Position numbers and translations under genes: made by a program. Below the pieces are notes generated by a model. The model was not told where the DNA came from. It worked only from the letters and a program-made list of their open reading frames with translations, and searched no databases. A stretch of DNA of 64,000 nucleotides from the NCBI GenBank assembly GCA_038380795.1, contig CM076266.1, positions 37,151,425-37,215,424 of the forward strand, read 5' to 3'. This stretch comes from Pyrocephalus nanus (taxonomy: Eukaryota; Chordata; Aves; Passeriformes; Tyrannidae). Shown here piece after piece: positions 25,701 to 35,604 of the stretch. Position 1 is the stretch's first letter. Every line of letters begins with the position of its first letter.

Positions 25701-27689
25701 TTAACCGTGTTTCAAAGAAAAACCCAAAGGAATAGAAAATAAGCATACCATTATACAGAATGGTTTTGTAAAATTCCACGATTTAAAGTACAACACAGTG
25801 AAGCAAATTTGTCACTAGTCACTCAGGCTTTCCTCAGAATTAAATAAAACTTTCAGTCAGGATGTCTTTCCTTGAACCACAGTGGCTTTGAAAATGAGGA
25901 AAGAAACATGCAATCTTTGCAAGGGAAAAAAGTATCTATACTTTATCCTGAATATTAGGCATGATGTGATAGATATTGGAAAGCTGGCATGTGAAAAAAT
26001 AGTCAATAAGGCAAAGACTAAGCTAAAAGGTCTAGATTCTTAACCCATGGATACTTGAATCATGAACAAATGCTGCATGGGTTTCTTCAGTAACCTGGAA
26101 AATGAATAAAAAAGACTAGCAAAATGTTCCTTCTGTGAAACTTACTCAGACTTATTTCAGGGAAAAGAAAATTTACTAATTCAGCATGTACTGTTCAAAA
26201 CACAGCAGTTACAAATAGTTAAGAGAGAAACTTTCCACTTCACTAAAGCAGCAGATAAGCTTCTGTCCACACTCAGTAAACAATGCAGCAACAATTTAGG
26301 ACACAAATTTAAAACAAGGTGATCTAAAAATATTCTTGTTTGATGACAAGATAGTGCACGTCTACAGAAGTCATCAGGTTCTGGAATCTGACAACTCTGA
26401 TTTTCATCATTTTTGCTTCAAGAATTTTAATTTATAATGACTGCCTATGCAACAGCCATTTTTCACCAAAAAAGATCTCACAAAACCAAAAACCCACCCA
26501 AACCCAAACACCCTCCTAGCTTTCCTTGTCGTAACCATATTCCAGCACATTATTGTTCACACTGGGTTTTCCCAATGACCAAGTTATAATTCAGAGCTGT
26601 TCACTTGATTTTTGAAGATATTTGCAATTGTCATCCAGATTATCAAAAATATCATTCTGCTGCCCAAAACATTACTTCCCACACCAGCACAATGCAGTTA
26701 TCACTACAAAAAGATTATTATTCATAAGGCTCAGCCTCAGATAACTACAAGAGATAGGAATTGAGATGCTCACAATATTGTGATATTCTGTTGACCAAAC
26801 CAAGCCATGTCCCTTCTCTTCAAGATTCCTTCAGGACCAAATCAGTTAGAGTGAAGTATCATGAAAGCAGACAACAGGGACTCAGCACAAACTAACACAC
26901 CATGCTACCTGTTCATGTTGCAATCGCCACTAAACCAAAATTTCTATGAAACCTATCTAAATTCTGCCTTCTGCTAAGAGAAAGATGCATGGCTTGTATA
27001 CAGCTTTAGTCCAGAAGTGTATGCAAAATGTATGCAGTTGCATACACCTTCACGTCATAACAGCTTCATGTGATAACAATTTCCAACATATTTATTAAAT
27101 TTGCAGCATGGTATTTTGGTCATTATCTTCTTTCTCTTGTCATCCTTGACTATCTTATATATCTATATATCTAGACATTTTCTCTTGCCCTTAGACACTT
27201 AGACACATCCAACTGGCGATATCTTAGGAAAACAAAAAATGCCAACAGGAAAGGCAAGTCATTGAATGGATGAGTACCTAGTCTGCTTCATTTTCAATAT
27301 GCTTCCAACACCTTCCTTTTCCTCTGAATTTTTGTGCTGTTCAGAAAGAAGAATCTTTAAAAATGGGAATGATTTCTGAAGAGCGTCTGGATCACTCTGA
27401 CAAGCCCCTCGTGGAGCTGGAGCCATGTTCAACTGCATCCTCATTGGCAGCTTTGTAGGGAACCTACCGAGCAGGACGGTGAGGAGAAAAATTAAAATTT
27501 ATTCTGATGTACTATAACTGTCTTGGTCCTCTGAATGCTGTTTGCTCAACATAATAAAAAGTCCTCAATCCGTGGTAAACCGTAACTATTGCTTTTGGCA
27601 GGTTTCTAAATAGAACGGAAAAATGGGGGGGGGAGCAAAGGGGGGAACAGACGACGATTAGTTTACTTCTGTTCCCTTCCCCCTCTCCG
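22793..27689. other. Intergenic DNA upstream of TRIL
   Basis: AT-rich DNA with no recognised gene. It contains an A/AAAC-rich low-complexity tract at about 25335-25407. A weak CR1-like word ('ggaactgcctgcccagaggaagt', about 23749-23771) is too short to call. The last few hundred bases rise in G+C towards the CpG island. A 61-codon minus-strand frame (27444-27259) points away from TRIL but has no recognisable content. Confidence 0.5.
25335..25407. repeat. A-rich / AAAC simple repeat
   Basis: A run of A13 followed by repeats of AAAC and AAACA units. Low-complexity sequence, possibly the remnant of a poly(A) tail expanded by slippage. Confidence 0.85.
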
Positions 27690-28348
27690 ATGCGCAGCTC
27701 TATCTGCAGCCCATGTGGCTGGCAGGCAGCCACAGCCGGTTCCAATTCCTTCTTTCCCACTTTGCGACCCTGCTCGCTGCCGGGGCTGAACCGAGCCAGG
27801 ACCGGCCGCGAGCTTCCTCCCCCCGCCCCCCCCCCCCCCCCCCCCCCGCCGCGCCGTCCTCCCTCTCCGCCGCTCCATCCGATACTCCGGTCCCCCAGGG
27901 CACAGTGTGGGAAGTACGAATTTCCGCTGAGTTTTCTCGGCAACTTTCGGAGCTCGTCTTTCTCCCTCTCCCCGCTCCGCCCGCCGACCCCCTCCGTCTC
28001 CTCCCCGCCCGCCCCCTCCACCCTGGGAGTGCCGGCGGAGCAGCCGCTCCGCTCCTCAGCCCGCCCGCCCCCCGCGGCAGCGCCGGCCCCGCCGCCGCCG
28101 ACCCGGAGCCGCACCCGCGGGCCACCAGGGGCGGCAGAGCCCGGGCGGGGCAGCGCTCCCGGCCACCGCGGGCGAGCCCATGGTGCCAGGCACCGCGACC
28201 TGCAGCTGCCGCCGCGCCTGCCTGCCCGGCGCGGAGCTCAGCCCGGCGCGGAGCAGAGGAGGGGCCCATTAGCAGCCGCGGAGGAGGCGGAGGGGATGCC
28301 GGATAGACACAAAGCCGGCGGGGGAAGCAGCCCACGGCTCGTCCCGGG
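27625..28348 (+). promoter_or_regulatory. TRIL: TRIL 5' flank: CpG-island promoter and 5' UTR region
   Basis: The sequence changes sharply from AT-rich to CpG-dense at about 27690 and stays GC-rich through the coding region. It contains two G tracts on the + strand (G9 at 27625-27633, G6 at 27640-27645), then an uninterrupted C22 run at 27826-27847, and many CG dinucleotides. I cannot fix the transcription start. No strong TATA box stands near the island, and a weak ATAAAAAG at about 27552 is the only candidate. Several ATGs precede the TRIL start (27690, 27713, 28180, 28296). The frame of TRIL itself is closed by a TAG at 28304-28306, so the protein cannot start further upstream. Confidence 0.7.
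27826..27847. repeat. C22 homopolymer in the TRIL 5' flank
   Basis: Twenty-two consecutive C bases, preceded by further C-rich sequence broken by a single G at 27825. It lies about 500 bases before the TRIL start codon. Long G/C runs can form quadruplex or i-motif structures and are prone to length change and sequencing error, so the exact length is uncertain. Confidence 0.9.
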
Positions 28349-28376
28349 ATGGAGGCGCCGCGCCGGGTCCGCCTGA
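28296..28376 (+). promoter_or_regulatory. Upstream ORF overlapping the TRIL start codon
   Basis: An ATG at 28296 opens a 26-codon frame that stops with TGA at 28374-28376, 25 bases past the first base of the TRIL ATG and in a different frame. The same frame is open back to an ATG at 27690 (228 codons in total). Ribosomes using this ATG would pass the TRIL start, which normally lowers main-frame translation. The ATG at 28296 has G at both -3 and +4, a good initiation context. Whether it is used depends on the transcript start, which cannot be seen. The encoded peptide is Arg/Gly-rich and not recognised as a protein family. Confidence 0.5.
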
Positions 28377-30538
28377 TGGTGCTGCCGCGGGTACTCTGGG
28401 GCTCCGTCCCCCTCATCCTCCTGCTGCTGCCCGCGGCCGAGCCCATCTGTCCCGAGCCATGCGATTGCCAGCAGCACCAGCATCTCCTCTGCACCAACCG
28501 GGGCCTGCGCTCCGTGCCCAAGGCTGCCGAGCCGAAGGATATCCTCACCTACAGCCTCGGGGGCAACTTCATCGTCAACATCTCCGCCTTCGACTTCCAC
28601 CGCCTGGCAGGGCTCCAGCGCCTGGATCTGCAGTACAACCGGATCCGCTCGCTGCACCCTAAGGCGTTTGAGCGCCTGGACCGGCTGGAGGAGCTTTACC
28701 TGGGCAACAACCTGCTGCCAGCACTGGCCCCTGGCACACTCAGCGCCCTGGCCAAGCTGCGCATCCTCTATGTGAACGCCAACGAGATCGGCCGCCTCAG
28801 CGCTGCCTCCTTCTCCGGCCTCGGCAGTCTTGTCAAGCTGCGACTGGATGGCAATGAGCTGGGCTCGCTAGGCGACTCCACTTTCTCAGGACTGCCAAAC
28901 TTACTCTACCTGCACCTGGAGTCCAACCGCATCCGCTGGCTGAGCCGTGGTGCCTTCACCGGACTGGCCAAGTTGCGCTTCCTCGACCTCTCGGGGAACC
29001 AGCAGAGCTCCCTTCGCCACCCAGACATCTTTGGACCGCTGCGCTCCCTCCACACCCTGCTGCTGGCCAGCAACAATCTGCGACAGCTGACGGGAGGGCT
29101 CTTCCAGCACCTGCCAGGCTTGGCGAAGCTCTCGCTCAGTGGCAACCGACTGTCTCACCTGGCCCCAGATGCCTTCATAGGGCTGGGCTCACTGAAGGAG
29201 CTGCGCCTGGAGGGGAACCTACTGAGCCACCTGCCCATTACCCTACTGGAGCCGCTGGGCAACCTGGAGGCACTGGATCTGAGCCGCAATGCGCTGACCG
29301 CCCTGCATCCGGCTGCCTTCAGCCACCTTGGCCACTTGCGTGAGCTCAGCCTTCGGGACAATGCGCTGGCGACACTCCCTGGCGAGCTCTTTGCCTCCAG
29401 CCTGTCCCTCTACCGCCTGGAGCTGGAGGGGAACGCCTGGAGCTGTGACTGCCGCCTTCGTGGCCTCAAGCACTGGCTGGCGGCCTGGCATTCCCAGGGC
29501 CGCCTGCTCACCGTCTTCGTGCAGTGCCGCCTGCCACCCACCCTGGCTGGCAAGTACCTTGACTACCTGCAGGATGCCCAGCTGCTGCCACCACAGGATG
29601 GTGGCTCCTGCCCCGATGGCGACTCTCCCTCCCTGCCATCTCCTGAGGGGCTTGGCAGCAACAGCAGCGCCGTGGGACTGCCCCCGGGGCTGCCGCCATC
29701 CGCCTCCACTGCCCGCCTAATGGGCGCACCCATTGCTGCCAGCCCCACACCGCCACCACTGCCCAGCGCGGCGTGGCCCCGTCGGGCCAGTGCCGCTGGG
29801 GTCCCGCCGCTGGTGTCCGACCCGTGTGATTTCAATAAGCTGTTCCTCCACAACCTGTCGGTGGAGGCCGTGGGCTCCAGCTGGGTGACGGTGCGCTGGG
29901 CTGTGCGGCCACACCGCAGCCCCCGCCTGCTTGAGCCGGCACGATTCCGCCTCCTCTTCGACCGCTTCGGCGCCGCTGTCAAGTTCCAGCGCTTCGTGTA
30001 CTTGCCAGAGCGTGGGGAGCCAGTAGCCACACTGCAGGAGCTCCACCCGGACACCCCCTACCTTATCTGCGTCGAGGGCGTCCTGGGCGGCCGTGTGTGC
30101 CCGGTGGCACCGCGGGACCACTGCACCGGGCTGGTCACCCTGCCCGAGCGCGGCTCTGCGGCGGCAGCAGGTGGGCCCCGCGGCCCTGACCAGCAACTGC
30201 TCACGCTGGTGTTGCTGGCGGTGAATGCGCTGCTGCTGCTGACGGCATTGGCCACCTGGGCCGCCCGCCTGCTGCGCAGGAAGATGCTGGGGCGTCGGCG
30301 TCGGAAGGCAGCCCCTGTCCACGTGAGGCAGCTGTACTCCACACGCCGCCCGCTCCGCTCCATGGGTACCGGCGTCTCTGCCGACTTCTCGGGCTTCCAG
30401 TCCCACCGACCGCCCCGTGGCACTGCTGCCTGTGCCCTCAGCGAGGCCGACCTCATCGAGTTCCCTTGCGAGCGCTTCATGGACAGCGGGGGCAGCCGGC
30501 ACGGTGATGAACACTTGCTGCAGCGCTTCACCGACTGA
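28349..30538 (+). CDS. TRIL: TRIL, TLR4 interactor with leucine-rich repeats
   Basis: A type I membrane protein of 729 residues in one exon. In mammals TRIL is an accessory protein for TLR4 and TLR3 signalling, prominent in brain. Visible order: signal peptide (about 1-32, with the hydrophobic run VPLILLLL); cysteine-rich N-cap (Cys34, 38, 40, 48); about twelve 24-residue LxxLxLxxN repeats (64-361); C-cap beginning WSCDCRLRGLKHW (Cys366, 368) and ending near Cys421; a Pro/Ser/Ala-rich stalk (about 422-488); a fibronectin III-like domain (about 489-606, containing DPCDFNK and DTPYLICVEGVLGG); one membrane helix (about 617-639); and a basic cytoplasmic tail with YSTRRPLRSMGTGVSADFSG. N-glycosylation sequons lie at Asn77, 438 and 502. 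The start has G at -3 and +4, with an in-frame stop 43 bases upstream. The human protein is 811 residues; the shortfall is mainly in the stalk. The seventh repeat is irregular (25 residues, Gln-Gln where the consensus is hydrophobic). The frame is intact. Identification rests on whole-length resemblance to human TRIL. Confidence 0.96.
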   Translation: MEAPRRVRLMVLPRVLWGSVPLILLLLPAAEPICPEPCDCQQHQHLLCTNRGLRSVPKAAEPKDILTYSLGGNFIVNISAFDFHRLAGLQRLDLQYNRIRSLHPKAFERLDRLEELYLGNNLLPALAPGTLSALAKLRILYVNANEIGRLSAASFSGLGSLVKLRLDGNELGSLGDSTFSGLPNLLYLHLESNRIRWLSRGAFTGLAKLRFLDLSGNQQSSLRHPDIFGPLRSLHTLLLASNNLRQLTGGLFQHLPGLAKLSLSGNRLSHLAPDAFIGLGSLKELRLEGNLLSHLPITLLEPLGNLEALDLSRNALTALHPAAFSHLGHLRELSLRDNALATLPGELFASSLSLYRLELEGNAWSCDCRLRGLKHWLAAWHSQGRLLTVFVQCRLPPTLAGKYLDYLQDAQLLPPQDGGSCPDGDSPSLPSPEGLGSNSSAVGLPPGLPPSASTARLMGAPIAASPTPPPLPSAAWPRRASAAGVPPLVSDPCDFNKLFLHNLSVEAVGSSWVTVRWAVRPHRSPRLLEPARFRLLFDRFGAAVKFQRFVYLPERGEPVATLQELHPDTPYLICVEGVLGGRVCPVAPRDHCTGLVTLPERGSAAAAGGPRGPDQQLLTLVLLAVNALLLLTALATWAARLLRRKMLGRRRRKAAPVHVRQLYSTRRPLRSMGTGVSADFSGFQSHRPPRGTAACALSEADLIEFPCERFMDSGGSRHGDEHLLQRFTD

Positions 30539-31320
30539 GCCCGCCGAGGCCCCGAGGCCGGCCGGGAGCTGCGGTCGGTGCTGCGAGGGAAGGCGAACGT
30601 CGGTCTCTGAGGGGAAAGTGCGGGCCCCGGGGTCGTGGCCTCCGAGGGGCAGAGCTGCAGTGCAGTGTCTGTGTTCAGCTGCCCTTACTGCAGGCCGAGG
30701 CTGAGGCTGCCTGTGAGATGGGGTTGCCTCTGTTGGAATGTCAGTGTTTTTTCAGGAATCATCACTAACCCAAGGAAAATCCCTGACAGGCGGTAACTGG
30801 GCCTTGCCAGAGGGAGCAAAGCGGCAGGAGCTACTGCCAACAGCAGCCAGTGCCTCCCTGAAGCAAACTCAGAGCCGTAATTTGTGTGCTATTTTTTACA
30901 GGTGGTTTTCTCCAACTGCAGTTTGGAACAAGTTACAGTGAGTGGCCTGACCCTGTGCGAGGAAGCTTTGAGCAGGTCTTTCCAAGGCATTGGCTCTTTC
31001 TAAACAAAAATTTGGACCAAGGGTAATCATTTAATTGAACTGTGTGCAACCAGGGAGTCACTGGAGGGCTGGAAATGTTTTTTTCACTGGACAGTTTGAA
31101 GGCTGTGCCGTTTCAACTCAAACCGAATGTGAGGTGATTTAATGTGCACAAGTGGGTTTTCATATTTTTTTGTAAACGAGAAACAATAATGCAGCTGGTT
31201 AGTTCTACAGGAATATATTGCCGACACCACTAAGAAAAACTAACATATTTTTGTAATGTGTTTACAAATGAGCTATTTTTAAATTGTTTTTGAATAAATA
31301 CTGCTTGGTACTTGTACACA
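30539..31320 (+). other. TRIL: TRIL 3' UTR (predicted)
   Basis: The sequence after the TGA stop remains GC-rich to about 30650, then falls to AT-rich. It contains no continuing domain and no splice signal I would trust. The first good poly(A) signal with a downstream TG-rich stretch is at 31293, which would give a 3' UTR of about 0.77 kb. Longer forms are possible. Confidence 0.6.
31293..31298 (+). terminator. TRIL: AATAAA poly(A) signal, likely TRIL proximal site
   Basis: AATAAA lies in 'tgaataaatactgc', followed about 30 bases later by the TG-rich stretch 'gtgtgctgtagttgtctggg', the usual layout of a vertebrate cleavage site. Cleavage would be expected near 31310-31320. Confidence 0.6.
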
Positions 31321-31570
31321 TTAACGTGTGCTGTAGTTGTCTGGGTCCATGATGGTCGGTAGAGTGCTGACCCTCACATAATCCATCTTCATTTCTAAAT
31401 AGGCAGATGCAGAGACAAACTGTTGATGGATAACTAATAATTGGTGCCTTTCTTCAGAAACAGTAATAACTGAGAATATTTCAGGAACATGAAACAATCT
31501 TTATTGCAAGAGGCAATTCTCTCTTAGCCTTAGCCTACTAAAGTTAGAAGCTTTATGTACCTCACTGTGA

Positions 31571-31576
31571 AATAAA
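31571..31576 (+). terminator. AATAAA, possible alternative TRIL poly(A) signal
   Basis: AATAAA is followed within about 30 bases by 'gatgttgtgttttgtgtagctg', a strong T/TG-rich downstream element. It could serve as a second cleavage site 280 bases beyond the first. Confidence 0.45.
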
Positions 31577-34500
31577 ACATTTTTGTATATTAATCTAGAT
31601 GTTGTGTTTTGTGTAGCTGAGTGAGTAATACTAAAGTTAAACCCTTATATATTAAGTAGTATATTATGTTTGAGTTGTTTTGGTTTGTTGGTTGTTGTGG
31701 GTTTTTTTAAATTAGAATTTTGCTTTTGGTTTCAGAGCAATGCTAATCATTTTATGGTCAGTTGCTCTCTACTTCTCAGACTTTCCTAAATATTTACAGA
31801 ATGTGGTTCTGTTACTAGGAAATATGGTGGGTTAGTTTACATTAATAATTCTCTCTGTGTGGTCTAGAAATGAGCTAATTAAAGAGGTCCAAACCAGGGT
31901 TGCAGTTTAAATGCAAATGTTTTAGATGGAATTTGGTAAATTGTTGAGACCATTGATACTACTTCTGCTCCTTTGAATTTAGTGTGCAACCTCAGATGAA
32001 CTCTCGTGGAGCTGAATGGCTTGAAGGAAGTGTTAGTGTACTATGGAGACATTTGTCTCAATATAATGCATTCATTGCTGACCCGAGGTGTTCGTGACTA
32101 CAAGTTGTTTATTACCATAATTGCAAGTAAGCAATTTGGGGTTTTTTCTTTTTTTTAACCCCCTCTTTTTTTTTTTTTTTTTCCAGCTGAACAAGTGTTT
32201 ACAAAAGATACCATAGTAACTGGTACCTTCAATTGTAGTTCAGTGACAGAATGGAGAGAAAAGACTTTTATGTTCTGAGGGAGAGAGTGTGGAGATCATT
32301 TGCCTTAATCTTTGTCCTTTAAATGGAGAAAAAAAAATCGAAATCTTGTTTCTTCGATCAGTAGCAACAAGTCCTTTGGGATTTCATTTTGACGGGCTGT
32401 AGTTTTCTTGAATTTCAGGGACCAAACTCGGTTTTCAGTGTATAGATTAAAATTCATCACTGCTATAGACACCATGTTGAATGGAATTAAAACTAAAGGA
32501 ATGTGGGATCAGGTTTCATTTTCTTTTGTTACGAATATTAAATTTCCGTTCTTTTGTACACCTGGGTGTTTTTAGCCATTTATGACTGTGGAGTACACCA
32601 CTGTTTGTTGTTAGAAATGCAGTGGGATTATTGAGTAAAGCTGTGTATCACACTAACACTAGCTCTATCACTGGATATTCTTCCAATGGGAGATGCATAG
32701 ATGCTGTACATGGTTATAATCAATTATGTCAATAAATCCATTTGCTGAAAGAAAACTGGTGTCTTAGATTGTATCTCAAAATTCATCCCTTTTCAATCAG
32801 CTGCTGGCTGTAATTTCTTCATATTGCAAGCACTGCTGTTGGACGAGCATGAGGTCTGCAAACAGTGTCTCATCAGTCTGTCATATCTTTTCATCACACA
32901 TTATGTTTTCTATTTTATTTGTAATATGTTTGGATAGTGCAAACAGCAAATTAATTAAAATGATTGGTTCTGAAACAAGTAGATCACTGTCCCAATACAG
33001 ACTAACAAGGTGCCGTTACATCAGAGAATTTACGATTCCTTGTAAGCTAAATAATTAATTATTGGGATCGTATCAATAGTTTACGCTCATTGAAAGTTAC
33101 AGTTCTGAGGGTTTTCCGGTATTTTCAAGCTAATGATATCAAGATGTCATGTTGAGTATATGTATGGTGTTCTAATTAAGAATTCACTGCTTCTTTTTAA
33201 ATTTATACAAGCAGCTGGGGAATTGCTAGAATGAAATGGCAATGGCTCTTTGTTCCATCCTAGGAAAAGTAGATACACAGATCTGCACAACAGCAACAAT
33301 AAAAAGGTGGTTAACAGAATGAAGTTGTTGACTTCTAAAAATTCACAAGTTTGTGTCTCTAGGAATAGTTAGGCTTTGTCTGCAGATGCTACTTACAGCA
33401 TTTTTGCTGGGAGGGAACTGTACTAGCAAGTGGTTGAGGAAAAAAATGTCAGTGACATATTGAATGTCTGAATGATGTAAATATAACATGGCTCTATTTT
33501 TACCAGTAGTATTTATATATATTTGGGTTGTTTTAAAAGTAAGCTTCTTTCTAAAGAATGACTGTAAAAATGGCCCTTCCTAAATGGGTGAACCTGCCAT
33601 GAATTTTTGCTCAAAATGTTTGTCCTTCTAGCAGAAATAAGAGTTTTACTGCCCTATCCTCTCCTGGAATCCATGTAGCCTGGGGAAGAGTGGACTGAGT
33701 GCTGTTCTCCTGCTGAGTAATTACTGAGCACGTTATGTAACAAAGATTGTAAATCACCAAAATATTGCCCCATCAAATTAAGTGAATTACTGCTGGGGAT
33801 CTGCAAAAGGTACTGTGGCTTCTCTAGTGGCAGCACTGCTTGGTTCAGCAGCTTCTGCCACCTCCTGCTCTCTCGCTTCGATTCCTGACCCTCACTGCAG
33901 TCAGCTGGCATGGTTGGTTGTGCAGCTGGAAGGTGAACTGCAAAACCGATCTCCTGAAAAATAGCCTTTCCTAGTAACTTCCTCTTCCCTGTTTTTCGGA
34001 CAGCTCAGTTTCTTTGATTCTGTTCAACTCACACAAATATTGGAAGTAGCAAAATGTGGGTGTGGAGTTCAAAGGCAGGAAAAAAGAGTCAAAGATGGAA
34101 AGCTGCTTAAACAGTCTCAAGTATTCTTGACATTCAATTTGCCCACAGTCCAAGAAAATCTAGGCTATTCATATTAGATAAAAATCCTATGTAGATGGTA
34201 TACCTTTACTGGAAATCGTTAATGATCTGCAAAATCGAAAATGCGTAGAACTTCTCTGTAATATCCTGAAAACATTGACATTACAGCGTGGGGCTAGAGA
34301 GAAATAATCTGAAGAGAACAGGGGTATAAGGGTGTCGGTGAACATCTACATGTGGATGAAAAACTCTTGTTAAAAGAACTACTTGACTATCAGAGCCTGA
34401 GTTAACAGAGTCAAAAATTTATAAAATTATTGATTTCTTTATGCAGTGCTATCTTTACTTTTCACAATGCACTGCAAATGCCACTTTTTAAAATATCATC

Positions 34501-35558
34501 AACATTTGAACCCTTAGAAGAAGGGACCTTGTAAATTATGTATGTTTCTTGTGCCTTTTCCTTTCTGCTCTTTCCTGAGAGAGATTTGAAAAATGATGAA
34601 CTGACAAGAAAAAAAAGAGTCTACTCCAGTTCCATCAGGATATTTATTTAACTGGTAAACTTACATTTAGATTGTAGTGGATGAGTCCACAAAAAGTAAT
34701 TTATTTTCATGACAGTATATGTATTTGCAGAAAACTCCTCCAATGAGCAAGAGATATACTATGTATTTTCAAATATCTGATGGTTCCTGCTAATTCATGT
34801 TTCTCTGGCCACCAAGGGTGTACATGTGTTGTGTGAGGTCCACAAGTGAAGCTTTGGTTAAAAAAATTATTTTTAAAATCAAATCAACCAAATGATGTTG
34901 ACATAGTGATGTACTTGATTTTTCATCTGGGCAACTCTTTTGAGACAAGTTTCTTTATAAATGTTGAATCTATAATCTGATATTTGCTAAGTAGAAATGG
35001 GGAATAAATATTAGGAAACTGCACGTGCTGTATGCTGGATTTGTTCTTTTTGCTCTATTCTAAATATAGCATAGTTTTGGCAGCCTGTCCAAATACTGCT
35101 GTTGTATTTTTCCCCATGAAAAGCTGAGTTTTCTCAAGTGCATACTTTAATTCCCATAGAAATTAAATTCCCATAGAAAAACAGCCAATTGTCCCTAAAC
35201 ACTAATATTTATCTTAATATCATGCTACATGGTTGTATTTATAGAGATGCTTCTTGATAAGTCTTTTTAAATACATTGATATCTCATTTATTTTTACAAA
35301 CAAAACCATAAGAATTAGAATGAATAGTACAGAATGAATAAATAGTTGAAAGAAAACAGCTTCAAACACAATCGAGATATTTATTAACAAAGAAGAATAT
35401 GACACTTTAAAGAGAATTTATGATTTTTTTACTGTGTCTTGTTGCTGGATTTTTAAAAGTTTATTTATTTCTAGCTTGATAATCTATGCATAATAATTTT
35501 ATGTCACAGAGATAAACTGTTTGTCCGAGGATGGGGAGGTGCCCACATATATATAGAT

Positions 35559-35604
35559 TAAAAGCTATTGAGTGCTATAAAGAAATCACACTCAATAGCT
35601 TTTA
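35559..35604. repeat. Perfect 16-bp inverted repeat (hairpin)
   Basis: TAAAAGCTATTGAGTG at 35559-35574 is matched exactly by its reverse complement at 35589-35604, with a 14-base loop. A further partial copy (CTCAATAG) follows at once. The stem is shorter than usual for a microRNA precursor. Confidence 0.8.

Noticed and set aside
27259..27444. Minus-strand 61-codon frame pointing away from TRIL, a possible divergent transcript
   Set aside because: Too short and without similarity; a divergent non-coding transcript is possible but nothing in the sequence shows it.
27713..28306. 197-codon + frame in phase with TRIL upstream of its start
   Set aside because: It ends in TAG at 28304-28306 before the TRIL ATG, so it is not an N-terminal extension; Pro-rich low-complexity product.
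27700..28548. 282-codon minus-strand frame, with other long frames over the TRIL 5' region
   Set aside because: GC-rich DNA has few stop codons. The product is a low-complexity Gly/Arg/Ala string antisense to the promoter and start of TRIL, with no domain.
29717..30514. 265-codon minus-strand frame inside TRIL
   Set aside because: Shadow of the TRIL coding strand in GC-rich sequence; no family features, while the + frame encodes a complete protein.
32160..32190. Long T run followed by CCAG, resembling a splice acceptor
   Set aside because: No open frame or exon follows, and it lies in the TRIL 3' flank. A T homopolymer ending in CAG occurs easily by chance.
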